Assembly: GCA_964500525.1 (NCBI GenBank)
Contig: CAZCOE010000055.1
Span: forward strand, 1 to 24,132
Reading direction: 5' to 3'
Origin: RGIG7378 sp964500525
Lineage (GTDB): Bacteria > Bacillota > Clostridia > RGIG7378
Length of the DNA stretch: 24,132 bases
The notes under the pieces were generated by a model. The model did no database searches. It was given only the letters and a program-made list of their open reading frames with translations, and was not told the origin of the DNA. The translations under genes and the position numbers were made by a program. This document shows positions 1 through 7,536 of the stretch, piece after piece. Every line of letters starts with the position of its first letter. Position 1 is the stretch's first letter.

Positions 1-741
1 AACCCAATTCGCTATAGAGGGTATGTCTACGATACAGAAACACAGCTATACTACCTGAACAGCAGATACTACAACCCGGACATGGGTCGGTTCATTAATG
101 CGGACTCCTATGCGAGCACGGGTCAGGGAGCAACAGGTGCAAACATGTTTGCATACTGTGGAAATAATCCGGTAAACAGTGCGGATTGTACAGGCGATTG
201 TTGGCATTATTTTTATATCTTTGGTGCAATAGATTGTGATGAGTGTAGGGAGCGAAATACAGATGGTTCAGTGAAGAAAAAATGGTATGATGAAGTAAAA
301 AACTCTGACGGAACGTACTCCATTTATGATAGTATGAGATTTGACTATGGTAGAAAAAAGAATTTCCGTGAGCAAATATTAGTTCTTGAAGCATCGCCAG
401 CTCAGGCAAGTTTCGAATTATTTAATGGTGGAGAAGATATATTATCGTTGGGCTCAGTAAGTGTAACTGCGTATACAGGAGGATGGGAATTTGAACATGC
501 AGATCTTTCCATTTTGGATTTAGGAAGGGCTGAAGCAACCTTACAATACAAGACGGGGTCGCTTCAGGTTGAAGCAATGGCATCGATTTGGGCTCCTTCT
601 GCTGAGATCGAAATCTTTGGCATTAAAATTGGTCTTGAAGCACATGTTGGCTCGGTAGGAGCAACTGTTAAGTATGGGGCGAGAGGTTTTGAAATAGGTG
701 GATCGGCTATGTTTGGAGCTGTAATAAGCGTTTCATGGTAA
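1..741 (+). CDS. RHS repeat-associated core protein, C-terminal part with variable toxin-like tip (5' truncated by window)
   Basis: The frame is open from base 1, so the start lies outside the window; 246 residues are visible. The first ~60 residues carry the RHS-associated core end: RGYVYDTETQLYYLNSRYYN, then MGRFINAD and NNPVNSADCTG. The usual DPxG cleavage-site motif is DCTG here. After the core comes a ~180-residue unique tip, as expected for a polymorphic toxin: a polar Lys/Asp/Tyr-rich part, then a Gly/Ala-rich part with alternating hydrophobic residues ending in GSAMFGAVISVSW. I see no nuclease, deaminase or ADP-ribosyltransferase motif. The glycine-rich alternating pattern and the membrane protein encoded 15 bp downstream suggest a membrane-active tip (inference). 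RHS shells package such tips for contact-dependent competition. The region is AT-richer than the operon at 1567-14060. It could also be a non-toxic surface tip. Confidence 0.85.
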   Translation, partial: NPIRYRGYVYDTETQLYYLNSRYYNPDMGRFINADSYASTGQGATGANMFAYCGNNPVNSADCTGDCWHYFYIFGAIDCDECRERNTDGSVKKKWYDEVKNSDGTYSIYDSMRFDYGRKKNFREQILVLEASPAQASFELFNGGEDILSLGSVSVTAYTGGWEFEHADLSILDLGRAEATLQYKTGSLQVEAMASIWAPSAEIEIFGIKIGLEAHVGSVGATVKYGARGFEIGGSAMFGAVISVSW

Positions 742-756
742 AGGAGATTGTAGATT

Positions 757-1065
757 ATGAAGGTTATTTCAATAAAGACACAAAAATTGCTTTCGTATAT
801 TCCGATAGTAAACTGGAGTGTATTCTTTATAGGTTTTTTTAATTTTAAAATTGCTCATTGTGACTATAAAACACATTTTAAGGGATACGCTCCCGCACTG
901 CTTGCTGTAATTCCATTGAGCATAATACGTATTTCTCTACAGGTTTTATTCGCTGAGCATTTATGGGCAGTTCGCCTTGTAAATGTTTTGTTCTTTTATT
1001 TGAGCCCCTTAGTTCTTGCTCGGATAATCATATGTACACAAAAGAAATACATTCAATTTGAATAA
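757..1065 (+). CDS. Small three-helix membrane protein, putative immunity protein to the RHS tip
   Basis: A 102-residue protein that I do not recognise as a named family. Three hydrophobic segments are visible, at roughly residues 13-31, 45-68 and 70-94, with a basic N-terminus and a short polar C-terminus, so it should sit in the cytoplasmic membrane. An AAGGAG site at 741-746 overlaps the stop codon of the RHS gene and lies 10 bp before the ATG, so the two genes are transcribed together. A small gene directly after an RHS tip is the usual place for the cognate immunity gene. A membrane location would fit a tip that attacks membranes. The immunity role is inferred from position only. Confidence 0.6.
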   Translation: MKVISIKTQKLLSYIPIVNWSVFFIGFFNFKIAHCDYKTHFKGYAPALLAVIPLSIIRISLQVLFAEHLWAVRLVNVLFFYLSPLVLARIIICTQKKYIQFE

Positions 1066-1130
1066 AACACAGAAAAAAGAGTAACTTCTGAAGTTTCGCT
1101 TCTCCCCCGTATTCCTATACTCGATGTGCA

Positions 1131-1168
1131 AAAAGGCTTTGACCATGACGGTCAAGGCCTTTTATAAA
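1131..1168 (+). terminator. Rho-independent terminator after the RHS/immunity pair
   Basis: Arms at 1131-1144 and 1150-1163 (AAAAGGCTTTGACC / GGTCAAGGCCTTTT) pair over 14 positions with one wobble and a 5-nt loop, and the descending arm ends in a T run. It lies 65 bp past the immunity gene stop. The near-symmetrical A and T flanks mean it could also work on the other strand. Confidence 0.8.
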
Positions 1169-1432
1169 CTATTCTCTGCGGAAGTCATTACGCATACGCA
1201 TTTCCCAAAATCAGCTTTTTTCATTCCGGGAAATGAGTTCCGACGGCCATTGCAACAGCTATTGTTTGGATCGGGCGGTAATCCAACGAAACCCGGCACT
1301 TTTTTTACGGCGAATTACCTTCTTTGAATGTATGAAAACGGCTATTTATACAAATATTGAAAATGGGGAAAAGACCTTATTGGATATGTTGAATAAGGTT
1401 GCTTGAAAAGGGCTTTCAGGGTCCCTTTAGGC

Positions 1433-1465
1433 TTGAAAAAAAGGACGCAAAATGTTACAACATTT
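1433..1465 (+). promoter_or_regulatory. Candidate promoter with overlapping palindromic operator
   Basis: TTGAAA at 1433-1438 is followed after 17 bp by TACAAC at 1456-1461 (four of six matches to the -10 consensus). The perfect palindrome AAATGTTACAACATTT at 1450-1465 covers the -10, the arrangement expected for a repressor site. It does not match the textbook Rex, FNR or Fur boxes well. The assignment rests on position and symmetry only. Confidence 0.35.
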
Positions 1466-1488
1466 ATAAAGGAATAGTCTGGGGCCAG

Positions 1489-1511
1489 GTGGCTTCTATT
1501 ATAGACGCCAC
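1489..1511 (+). promoter_or_regulatory. Near-perfect palindrome, possible operator or leader hairpin
   Basis: GTGGCTTCTAT and ATAGACGCCAC form 11-bp arms with one mismatch around a single central T, 55 bp upstream of the first operon gene. With a one-base loop it is better seen as a DNA-level dyad (a protein binding site) than as an RNA hairpin. The binding protein is unknown. Confidence 0.35.
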
Positions 1512-1566
1512 GGGCATTTCAGGCAATTTTTGGGAGCATTTTTATAATAGATTTTGAGAGGGTTTT

Positions 1567-2511
1567 ATGAACAAGATCACAATTATCGGTTCCGGCAGCG
1601 TAGGCTCTACTATCGCCTACACACTTACACTCACAGGCGTTGCATCCGAGATCGTACTCATCGACATTAACGGAGACAAGGCTATGGGCGAGGCCATGGA
1701 CATCAGACAAGGTACCCCCTTCACCAATCCCTGCAGCATATATGCAGGCAGCTATCCCGATGCAACAGGCTCGGACATCGTGGTTATCACATCCGGCGTT
1801 GCACGTAAACCGGGACAGTCCAGGCTGGACCTGGCACAGATCAATGTGGACATTCTCAAGTCCATTGCCCCTGAGATAACTCGCTATGCCCCCGACGCGG
1901 CGTATATTATCGTGGCAAATCCGGTAGACATTATGACATATACCTTCTGCAAGGTATCCGGTATTCCTGAGCAAAAGATTATCGGCTCAGGCACCATTTT
2001 GGACACAGCTCGTCTGCGTTCCAGAATTGCAGAGTATTACTCCATCAGCCAGACCAATGTACACGCCTACGTTTTGGGAGAGCACGGAGATTCCTCATTT
2101 ATCCCCTGGTCCTTGGCGAACATTTCCAACGTACACGTTTCCGACTATCCCAACGCAGTTCTCAAGAGCAACGGCCGGTTCCCGAACCTGGAGTACAACG
2201 AGGTTGAGGAATATGTGCGCAAGTCCGGCGGCAGCGTTATCCAGCGCAAAGGAGCCACATTCTACGCCGTGTCTGTGTCTGTGGGCCACCTGTGCAAGAT
2301 CCTGCTCAGCGGCATCGATACCACTTTGACGGTATCCACCATGCTCCACGGCGAGTACGGCATTGAGGATGTATGTCTCAGCCTGCTGAATATTGTGGGA
2401 GCCAACGGTGTGCAGAGCAAAGTTCTGCTGCCTCTCAGCGACCAGGAGCTTGGCCAGCTGCGCCACAGCGCCCAGTGCCTCAAGGACGTTATCAACAACA
2501 TCACTATTTAA
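1567..2511 (+). CDS. mdh: LDH/MDH-family NAD-dependent 2-hydroxyacid dehydrogenase, predicted malate dehydrogenase
   Basis: The 314-residue protein has the usual length of the family. Visible features are the N-terminal Rossmann motif GSGSVGS (8-14), Asp33 at the end of the second strand (NAD rather than NADP), Asp146/Arg149 and His173 (equivalent to D168/R171 and the catalytic H195 of LDH) and Arg86 (equivalent to R109). The specificity position 102 reads Arg80 in GVARKPGQSRLDL, where lactate dehydrogenases have Gln (GANQKPGETRLDL). Arg at this site selects malate/oxaloacetate in this family; the Q102R swap is the classical LDH-to-MDH change. The rest looks LDH-like, including GAT at the T246 region, so automatic annotation would probably say L-lactate dehydrogenase. 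Fumarase follows after 28 bp, which supports oxaloacetate + NADH -> malate in the cytoplasm. The ribosome site GAGAGGG lies at 1556-1562. Lactate activity is not excluded. Confidence 0.85.
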   Translation: MNKITIIGSGSVGSTIAYTLTLTGVASEIVLIDINGDKAMGEAMDIRQGTPFTNPCSIYAGSYPDATGSDIVVITSGVARKPGQSRLDLAQINVDILKSIAPEITRYAPDAAYIIVANPVDIMTYTFCKVSGIPEQKIIGSGTILDTARLRSRIAEYYSISQTNVHAYVLGEHGDSSFIPWSLANISNVHVSDYPNAVLKSNGRFPNLEYNEVEEYVRKSGGSVIQRKGATFYAVSVSVGHLCKILLSGIDTTLTVSTMLHGEYGIEDVCLSLLNIVGANGVQSKVLLPLSDQELGQLRHSAQCLKDVINNITI

Positions 2512-2539
2512 AGCAACCTGTCTGAAAGGAAATATCACA

Positions 2540-3916
2540 ATGGATTATCGTATAGAGCATGACTCCATGGGAGAAGTCAGAGTGCCTGCTGACCGCCTGT
2601 GGGCTGCCCAGACCCAGCGCAGCCATGAGAACTTTGAAATCGGAGTAGGCATTGAGACTATGCCTAAGGAGATCATCCATGCATTTGGAGTGCTCAAGAA
2701 GGCTGCAGCCATCGCCAACAACAAGCTTCGCCCCGAGAAGATGACCGACACCAAGTTGTCTGCCATTATCCGGGCTTGCGATGAGGTTATGTCAGGAGAG
2801 CTGAGTTCCCACTTCCCTCTGGTAGTGTGGCAGACAGGCTCCGGCACCCAGTCTAACATGAATGCCAACGAGGTTATTGCGAACCGAGGCAACCAAATTC
2901 TGGGAGAGAAGCTGCTGCATCCCAACGATGACGTAAATATGAGCCAGTCCTCCAACGACACCTTCCCAACCGCAATGCATATTGCCGCAGTGCTGGCCCT
3001 GGAGAACAGGCTTATCCCTGCAGTAAATGAACTTATAGACACATTCAAGGGACTGGAGCAGGAGAACCGGGACGTGGTAAAGAGCGGCAGGACTCATCTG
3101 CAGGACGCCACTCCCATTAAGTTCAGCCAGGAAATCAGCGGGTGGAGATCCAGTCTGGAGAAGGATGTGGAGCTCATTACACGCTCCCTGGAACCCCTGT
3201 ACGAGCTGGCGTTGGGAGGCACTGCAGTAGGTACCGGACTCAATGCACCTGCAGGCTTTGGAGAGACTGTTGCAGCTGAGGTTGCCGCCATTACCGGCAA
3301 GCCCTTTGTCACAGCGGCCAACAAGTTCCACTCCCTCACATCCAAGGATGAATTGGTGTTTGCCCACGGAGCAATCAAGGCCCTGGCCTGCGATATGATG
3401 AAGATCGCCAATGACGTGCGCTGGCTGGCATCCGGTCCCAGAGACGGCCTGGGAGAGATATTTATTCCCGAGAACGAGCCCGGATCCTCTATTATGCCCG
3501 GCAAGGTAAATCCTACCCAGTGCGAGGCTGTTACCATGGTTGCTGTTCAGGTTATGGGCAACGACGTGGCTGTAGGGTTGGCTGCGTCCCAGGGCAATTT
3601 CGAGCTAAACGTATTTATGCCGGTGTGCATCTATAACTTCCTCCAGTCCGCCAGACTGCTTGCTGAGGCAATTACATCCTTTAACAAGAACTGCGCAGTG
3701 GGCATCAGGGCAAACAGAGAGAAGATGCACCACAACCTGCACAATTCCCTGATGTTGGTTACTGCCCTCAACCCCTACATTGGATATGAGAATGCGGCCA
3801 AGACGGCCAAGAAGGCATTCAAGGACAATATCTCCCTGAAGGAAGCCTGCGTTGAGCTGGGATTCCTCACAGCGGAGAAGTTCGACCAAGTGTTCCATCC
3901 CGAGCAGATGGTCTAA
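2540..3916 (+). CDS. fumC: Class II fumarate hydratase
   Basis: Interconverts malate and fumarate. The 458 residues match the usual ~460 of class II (iron-free, oxygen-stable) fumarases. The family signature GSSIMPGKVNPTQCEA is complete, and SGRTHLQDATP, TGSGTQSNMNANEV and SSNDTFPTAMHI are the other conserved blocks of the fumarase/aspartase superfamily. Aspartase is a less likely alternative. I take the ATG at 2540, preceded by AAAGGAAA at 2525-2532, over an in-frame extension to 2393 that would run into mdh with non-conserved sequence. It is the second gene of the operon and would supply fumarate to the reductase encoded at 11070. Use of the iron-free enzyme in a strict anaerobe rich in Fe-S proteins is slightly unusual. 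Confidence 0.95.
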   Translation: MDYRIEHDSMGEVRVPADRLWAAQTQRSHENFEIGVGIETMPKEIIHAFGVLKKAAAIANNKLRPEKMTDTKLSAIIRACDEVMSGELSSHFPLVVWQTGSGTQSNMNANEVIANRGNQILGEKLLHPNDDVNMSQSSNDTFPTAMHIAAVLALENRLIPAVNELIDTFKGLEQENRDVVKSGRTHLQDATPIKFSQEISGWRSSLEKDVELITRSLEPLYELALGGTAVGTGLNAPAGFGETVAAEVAAITGKPFVTAANKFHSLTSKDELVFAHGAIKALACDMMKIANDVRWLASGPRDGLGEIFIPENEPGSSIMPGKVNPTQCEAVTMVAVQVMGNDVAVGLAASQGNFELNVFMPVCIYNFLQSARLLAEAITSFNKNCAVGIRANREKMHHNLHNSLMLVTALNPYIGYENAAKTAKKAFKDNISLKEACVELGFLTAEKFDQVFHPEQMV

Positions 3917-3927
3917 AGGAGTTTAAC

Positions 3928-4716
3928 ATGAAAGTCAGTTATTTCCCCGGATGTACTCTCAAGAACAAGGCCGGAGAGTTGGATGAGTATGCCCGCAAGG
4001 CTGCAGAGGCACTGGGTGTAACTCTGGAAGAAATCGATAATTGGCAGTGCTGCGGAGGCGTGTTTACCACCGCAAGTGACGAGATAGCCACCAAGCTGTC
4101 CTCTGTCCGGGCACTCAAGGCTGCAGCAGCCAAGGGCCAGCCCCTGATTACGGTGTGCTCTGCCTGCCATAACGTTATCAAGCAGACAAACCATGCTATG
4201 CAGCAGAACAAATCCTTTGCCGCAGCAGTCAATAACTATATGGGTGAGGAACCCTACATGGGCGAGACCAGGGTGTATCACTACCTGGAGCTCCTCAGGG
4301 ACCTGGTTGGCTATGATGCCATCAAGGCCAAGGTGGTTAAGCCCCTCAAGGGACTAAAGATTGCCCCATATTACGGCTGCCTCTTGCTGAGACCCCATGC
4401 AGCCATGCAGATGGATGACCCGGAGAACCCTCATATTATGGAGGACCTGTTCACAGCCCTGGGAGCGGAACCTGTGATATACGCCAGGCGCAACGAATGC
4501 TGCGGAGGTTACATAACCATGGAGAACCCTGAGTTTGCCAAGGCCAAGAGCATGGATATTATTGCAAATGCCAAGGCAGCAGGTGCAGATATGCTGGTTA
4601 CAGCCTGCCCCCTCTGCCGCTACAATCTGCTGAAAACAGGCACAGATATGCCCATTGTGTACATTACTGAACTGTTGGCAGATGCCCTGGGAGTAAAGGA
4701 GAACGCAGATGATTAA
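3928..4716 (+). CDS. hdrB: Heterodisulfide reductase subunit B-like CCG protein
   Basis: A 262-residue protein with two complete CCG domains: C9, C41-C42-G, C77-x2-C80 (spacing C-x31-CCG-x33-CxxC, exactly the family pattern) and C151, C191-C192-G, C227-x2-C230. In methanogen HdrB such motifs bind the two noncubane [4Fe-4S] clusters that cleave the CoM-S-S-CoB disulfide. With both motifs intact, this subunit could handle a disulfide/thiol substrate rather than serve only as an electron wire. The same domain type forms the C-terminus of methanogen thiol:fumarate reductase subunit B (TfrB). AAAGGAG precedes the ATG, 12 bp after fumC. The end overlaps hdrC by 8 bp. The natural substrate is unknown. 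Confidence 0.93.
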   Translation: MKVSYFPGCTLKNKAGELDEYARKAAEALGVTLEEIDNWQCCGGVFTTASDEIATKLSSVRALKAAAAKGQPLITVCSACHNVIKQTNHAMQQNKSFAAAVNNYMGEEPYMGETRVYHYLELLRDLVGYDAIKAKVVKPLKGLKIAPYYGCLLLRPHAAMQMDDPENPHIMEDLFTALGAEPVIYARRNECCGGYITMENPEFAKAKSMDIIANAKAAGADMLVTACPLCRYNLLKTGTDMPIVYITELLADALGVKENADD

Positions 4717-5101
4717 CAACACCGAGACCCTTAGCCGGGAGGTTACACGCATCAGCGGCGTCAACCCCAGAAAGTGTATGAAGTGCGGCAAGTGTTCGGC
4801 CACCTGCCCTGCCTACGACGAGATGGAATACCATCCCCATCAGTTCGTCAACATGGTAGAGCGCGGAGACATGGAGCCCCTGCTCAATTCCAAGTCCCTG
4901 TACAGATGCCTTACATGTTTTGCCTGTGTGGACAGATGCCCCAGAGGCGTAGAACCTGCCAAGCTGATAGAGGCAGTTCGCCTGGTGGCCATCAGGCGCC
5001 AGGGAGCTAATCACATGACAGCAGATCAGGTACCCGACATGCTGAACGACGACCTGCCCCAGCAGGCAATTGTCAGCGCCTTCAGAAAATTCACAAAGTA
5101 A
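4709..5101 (+). CDS. hdrC: Heterodisulfide reductase subunit C-like dicluster ferredoxin
   Basis: A 130-residue soluble protein with two [4Fe-4S] motifs, CMKCGKCSATCPA near residue 23 and CLTCFACVDRCPRG near residue 67, the standard HdrC layout. It should pass electrons from the HdrA flavin to the HdrB clusters. There is no membrane segment, so this is the cytoplasmic HdrABC type, not the membrane HdrDE type. The ATG overlaps the end of hdrB (ATGATTAA) with AAGGAG at 4696-4701, implying translational coupling and a fixed 1:1 ratio. Confidence 0.93.
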   Translation: MINNTETLSREVTRISGVNPRKCMKCGKCSATCPAYDEMEYHPHQFVNMVERGDMEPLLNSKSLYRCLTCFACVDRCPRGVEPAKLIEAVRLVAIRRQGANHMTADQVPDMLNDDLPQQAIVSAFRKFTK

Positions 5102-5116
5102 GGAGGGAGAGAACAT

Positions 5117-7111
5117 ATGCAGAGAATTGGAGTATTCGTATGCTGGTGCGGCAGCAATATTGCCGGAACGGTAGACGTACATGCAGTAGCTGAGGCACTC
5201 AGGAACGAGCCCGGTGTGGTTTTCTCCACCGACTATCAATACATGTGTTCCCAGGCAGGCCAGAATATTATCAAGGATGCCATTGCTGAGCACAAACTTA
5301 CAGGAATTGTGGTCTGTTCCTGCTCTCCCCGTATGCACGAGGCCACATTCCGCAAGACTGCCGGAGCCGCCGGACTCAATCCCTACATGGTGGAGATTGC
5401 CAACATCCGGGAACAGTGTTCCTGGGTACATAAGGACATGGCCTCCGGCACGGAGAAGGCAATTATCCTGGGCAAGGCAGCTGTTGCGAAGGTCAATCTC
5501 AACGCACCTTTGACTCCGGGACAGACCCCTGTTACCAAGCGGGCCCTGGTTATCGGCGGAGGAATAGCCGGTATTCAGACAGCATTGGATATAGCAGATG
5601 CAGGATTCCCGGTGGATATCGTAGAGAAGAAGCCCACCATCGGTGGCAAAATGGCCCAGTTGGACAAGACATTCCCCACATTGGACTGTGCAGCCTGTAT
5701 TCTGACACCCAAGATGGTAGATGCGGCACAGCACGAGAACATCCGCATCTTCTCCTACAGCCAGGTTACGGAAGTAAAGGGCTTTGTTGGAAACTTTGAC
5801 GTAACCATTAAGAAAAACGCCAGATACGTCAGGGAGGACATATGTACCGGCTGCGGCCTGTGTACAGAGAAGTGCCCCATGAAGAAGGTTCCCAACGAGT
5901 TCAACCTGGGCATGGATAACCGGAGAGCAGTATACATACCCTTTGCTCAGGCAGTGCCCAAGGTGGCCGTAATAGACCCCAATGCCTGCAACATGATCAG
6001 GAACGGCAAGTGCGGACTGTGTGCCAAGGTATGCACAGTGGGCGCCATCGACTATACACAGAAGGACGAATTCATCCGGGAGAAGTACGGCGCCATTGTT
6101 GTGGCCACCGGCTACAATCCCATCAGCATGGACAAATTCGACGAGTTCGCATACAGCCAGTCCAAGGATGTTATTACATCGCTGGAGTTTGAGCGGCTGA
6201 CCAACGCCGCCGGCCCTACAGCGGGCAAGTTGCTGCGACCCTCTGACGGAAAGCACCCCCACACCATTGTATTTGTACAATGCGTAGGTTCCCGCTGCGA
6301 TGCCAAGGCAGAGAAGGGCAAGGAATATTGCTCCAAGATATGCTGTATGTACACAGCCAAGCATGCCATGTTGGTCAGAGACAAGTATCCGGACACAGAG
6401 GTCTATGTGTTCTACATCGATGTCAGGACCCCCGGCAAGAACTTTGACGAGTTCTATCGCAGAGCCGTGGAGGAGTACGGAGTACACTATATCAAAGGCA
6501 TGGTGGGCAAGGTGGTTCCTGAGGGTGACGTGCTCAAGGTCCAGGCCTCGGATTTGCTGTCAAATAAGCAGCTGCACATCGATGCAGACCTGGTTGTTCT
6601 GGCCGCAGCCATAGAGCCGGACAAGTCCGCCAGACCTCTGGCAACTATGCTGACAGCCAGCATGGATACCAACGATTTCTTCACCGAGGCACACCCCAAG
6701 CTACGCCCTGTAGAGAGCCCTACAGCAGGCGTATTCCTATCCGGCGCATGCCAGGGTCCCAAGGATATTCCCGAGACTGTTTCCCAGGCAGGAGCCGCGG
6801 CCTCTAAGGTCATCGGACTGCTGGCCAAGGATAAACTTACCGGAAACCCCTGTGTTGCCCATTCCGACGAGCTCATGTGCAACGGCTGTTCTTCCTGCGA
6901 GAAGGTGTGCCCATACGGAGCAATTACATATGTGGATAAGGAGTTCCGCATGCCTGACAGGACTACGGCCATCAGGCGGGTAGCTTCTGTAAATCCTGCA
7001 GTTTGCCAAGGCTGCGGCGCATGCACTGTGGCGTGCCCCTCCGGAGCAATGGACCTGCGTGGATTCTCGAGCCAACAGATTATGGCGGAGGTAGATGCAA
7101 TATGCAAGTAA
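5117..7111 (+). CDS. hdrA: Heterodisulfide reductase subunit A-like bifurcating flavoprotein
   Basis: The 664-residue protein has the full bacterial/archaeal HdrA architecture: an N-terminal Cys-containing domain (VCWCGSNIAG, later VVCSCSPRMHE); an FAD-binding Rossmann motif GGGIAGIQTALDIADAG at ~145; the HdrA-typical DCAACILTPKM; a ferredoxin insert (CTGCGLCTEKCPMK and CGLCAKVCTVGAI); a Cys-rich VGSRCDAKAEKGKEYCSKICC segment; and a C-terminal two-cluster ferredoxin (CNGCSSCEKVCPYGAI and CQGCGACTVACPSGAM). In characterised Hdr complexes the HdrA FAD splits electron pairs between low-potential ferredoxin and a high-potential acceptor. Here the likely donor is the Flx module encoded next, and the acceptor HdrBC and/or fumarate reductase. 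AGGAGGG lies at 5102-5108. It overlaps the next gene by 10 bp. Confidence 0.94.
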   Translation: MQRIGVFVCWCGSNIAGTVDVHAVAEALRNEPGVVFSTDYQYMCSQAGQNIIKDAIAEHKLTGIVVCSCSPRMHEATFRKTAGAAGLNPYMVEIANIREQCSWVHKDMASGTEKAIILGKAAVAKVNLNAPLTPGQTPVTKRALVIGGGIAGIQTALDIADAGFPVDIVEKKPTIGGKMAQLDKTFPTLDCAACILTPKMVDAAQHENIRIFSYSQVTEVKGFVGNFDVTIKKNARYVREDICTGCGLCTEKCPMKKVPNEFNLGMDNRRAVYIPFAQAVPKVAVIDPNACNMIRNGKCGLCAKVCTVGAIDYTQKDEFIREKYGAIVVATGYNPISMDKFDEFAYSQSKDVITSLEFERLTNAAGPTAGKLLRPSDGKHPHTIVFVQCVGSRCDAKAEKGKEYCSKICCMYTAKHAMLVRDKYPDTEVYVFYIDVRTPGKNFDEFYRRAVEEYGVHYIKGMVGKVVPEGDVLKVQASDLLSNKQLHIDADLVVLAAAIEPDKSARPLATMLTASMDTNDFFTEAHPKLRPVESPTAGVFLSGACQGPKDIPETVSQAGAAASKVIGLLAKDKLTGNPCVAHSDELMCNGCSSCEKVCPYGAITYVDKEFRMPDRTTAIRRVASVNPAVCQGCGACTVACPSGAMDLRGFSSQQIMAEVDAICK

Positions 7112-7536
7112 AGGAATACAGGCCATTGATAGTGGCTTTTTGCTGTAATTGGTGCTCCTATGCAGGAGCTGACCTGGCAGGAAATAACCGCCTGAACTAC
7201 CCTGCCGATGTTAAGATTATCAGAGTTCCCTGCTCATGCCGGGTCAACCCTATGTTCGTGCTGCGGGCATTCCAGAGGGGAGCAGACGGAGTTATCATCT
7301 GCGGCTGCCATCCCGGGGATTGCCACTACACCTCAGGCAACTACTACACCCGCCGCCGTATGGCTTTGCTGTTCTCCATGCTGGACTATCTGGGCATAGA
7401 GAGGGAGAGAACCCGGGTAGAATGGGTCTCCGCCGCAGAGGGAGCCAAGTTTGCCGCGACCATGAAGGAGTTCACTGAAACAGTTGCCGCAATGGGAGAG
7501 AACAAGAGATTGGAGGACCTGAGATGCAAACAGTAA
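7102..7536 (+). CDS. flxD: MvhD/FlxD-like [2Fe-2S] electron-transfer subunit
   Basis: A 144-residue protein with the MvhD cysteine set: CCNWCSYAGAD at ~14, PCSCR at ~44 and CGCHPGDCHY at ~68. The family binds one [2Fe-2S] cluster and docks an electron input module onto HdrA. In methanogens that input is [NiFe]-hydrogenase (MvhAG) or formate dehydrogenase. In bacteria with FlxABCD it is an NAD(P)H oxidoreductase, which the next three genes match. I use the ATG at 7102 inside the last codons of hdrA, with GGAGG at 7087-7091; a longer frame from 7003 would lie inside conserved hdrA sequence. No hydrogenase gene is nearby. Confidence 0.9.
   Translation: MQVKEYRPLIVAFCCNWCSYAGADLAGNNRLNYPADVKIIRVPCSCRVNPMFVLRAFQRGADGVIICGCHPGDCHYTSGNYYTRRRMALLFSMLDYLGIERERTRVEWVSAAEGAKFAATMKEFTETVAAMGENKRLEDLRCKQ

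Larger units (their letters stand above)
1169..1566. other. Non-coding region upstream of the mdh-fum-hdr-flx-frd operon
   Basis: About 400 bp without a convincing gene. It holds several inverted repeats: 1199-1206/1228-1235 (CATTTCCC/GGGAAATG); 1374-1381/1392-1399 (ACCTTATT/AATAAGGT, 10-nt loop); a perfect 16-bp palindrome at 1450-1465; and a near-perfect one at 1489-1511. The 9-mer GCTTGAAAA occurs twice, 30 bp apart, at 1401 and 1431. This is where the regulation of the 12-gene operon should lie. Confidence 0.6.

Noticed and set aside
1124..1327. 67-residue open frame after the RHS/immunity pair
   Set aside because: Its start lies inside the terminator hairpin, no ribosome site precedes it and the translation resembles nothing recognisable.
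1543..1548. TATAAT as the operon promoter -10
   Set aside because: Transcription would start at about 1555, overlapping the ribosome site at 1556-1562, and there is no -35 at suitable spacing.
2393..2539. 49-residue N-terminal extension of fumarase
   Set aside because: It overlaps mdh in another frame and is not fumarase-like; a ribosome site precedes the ATG at 2540.
4664..6487. 607-residue open frame on the minus strand opposite hdrC/hdrA
   Set aside because: It is a shadow of the GC-biased codons of hdrB, hdrC and hdrA; its translation is Cys/Gly/His/Leu-rich with no domain, while the plus strand carries complete conserved proteins.
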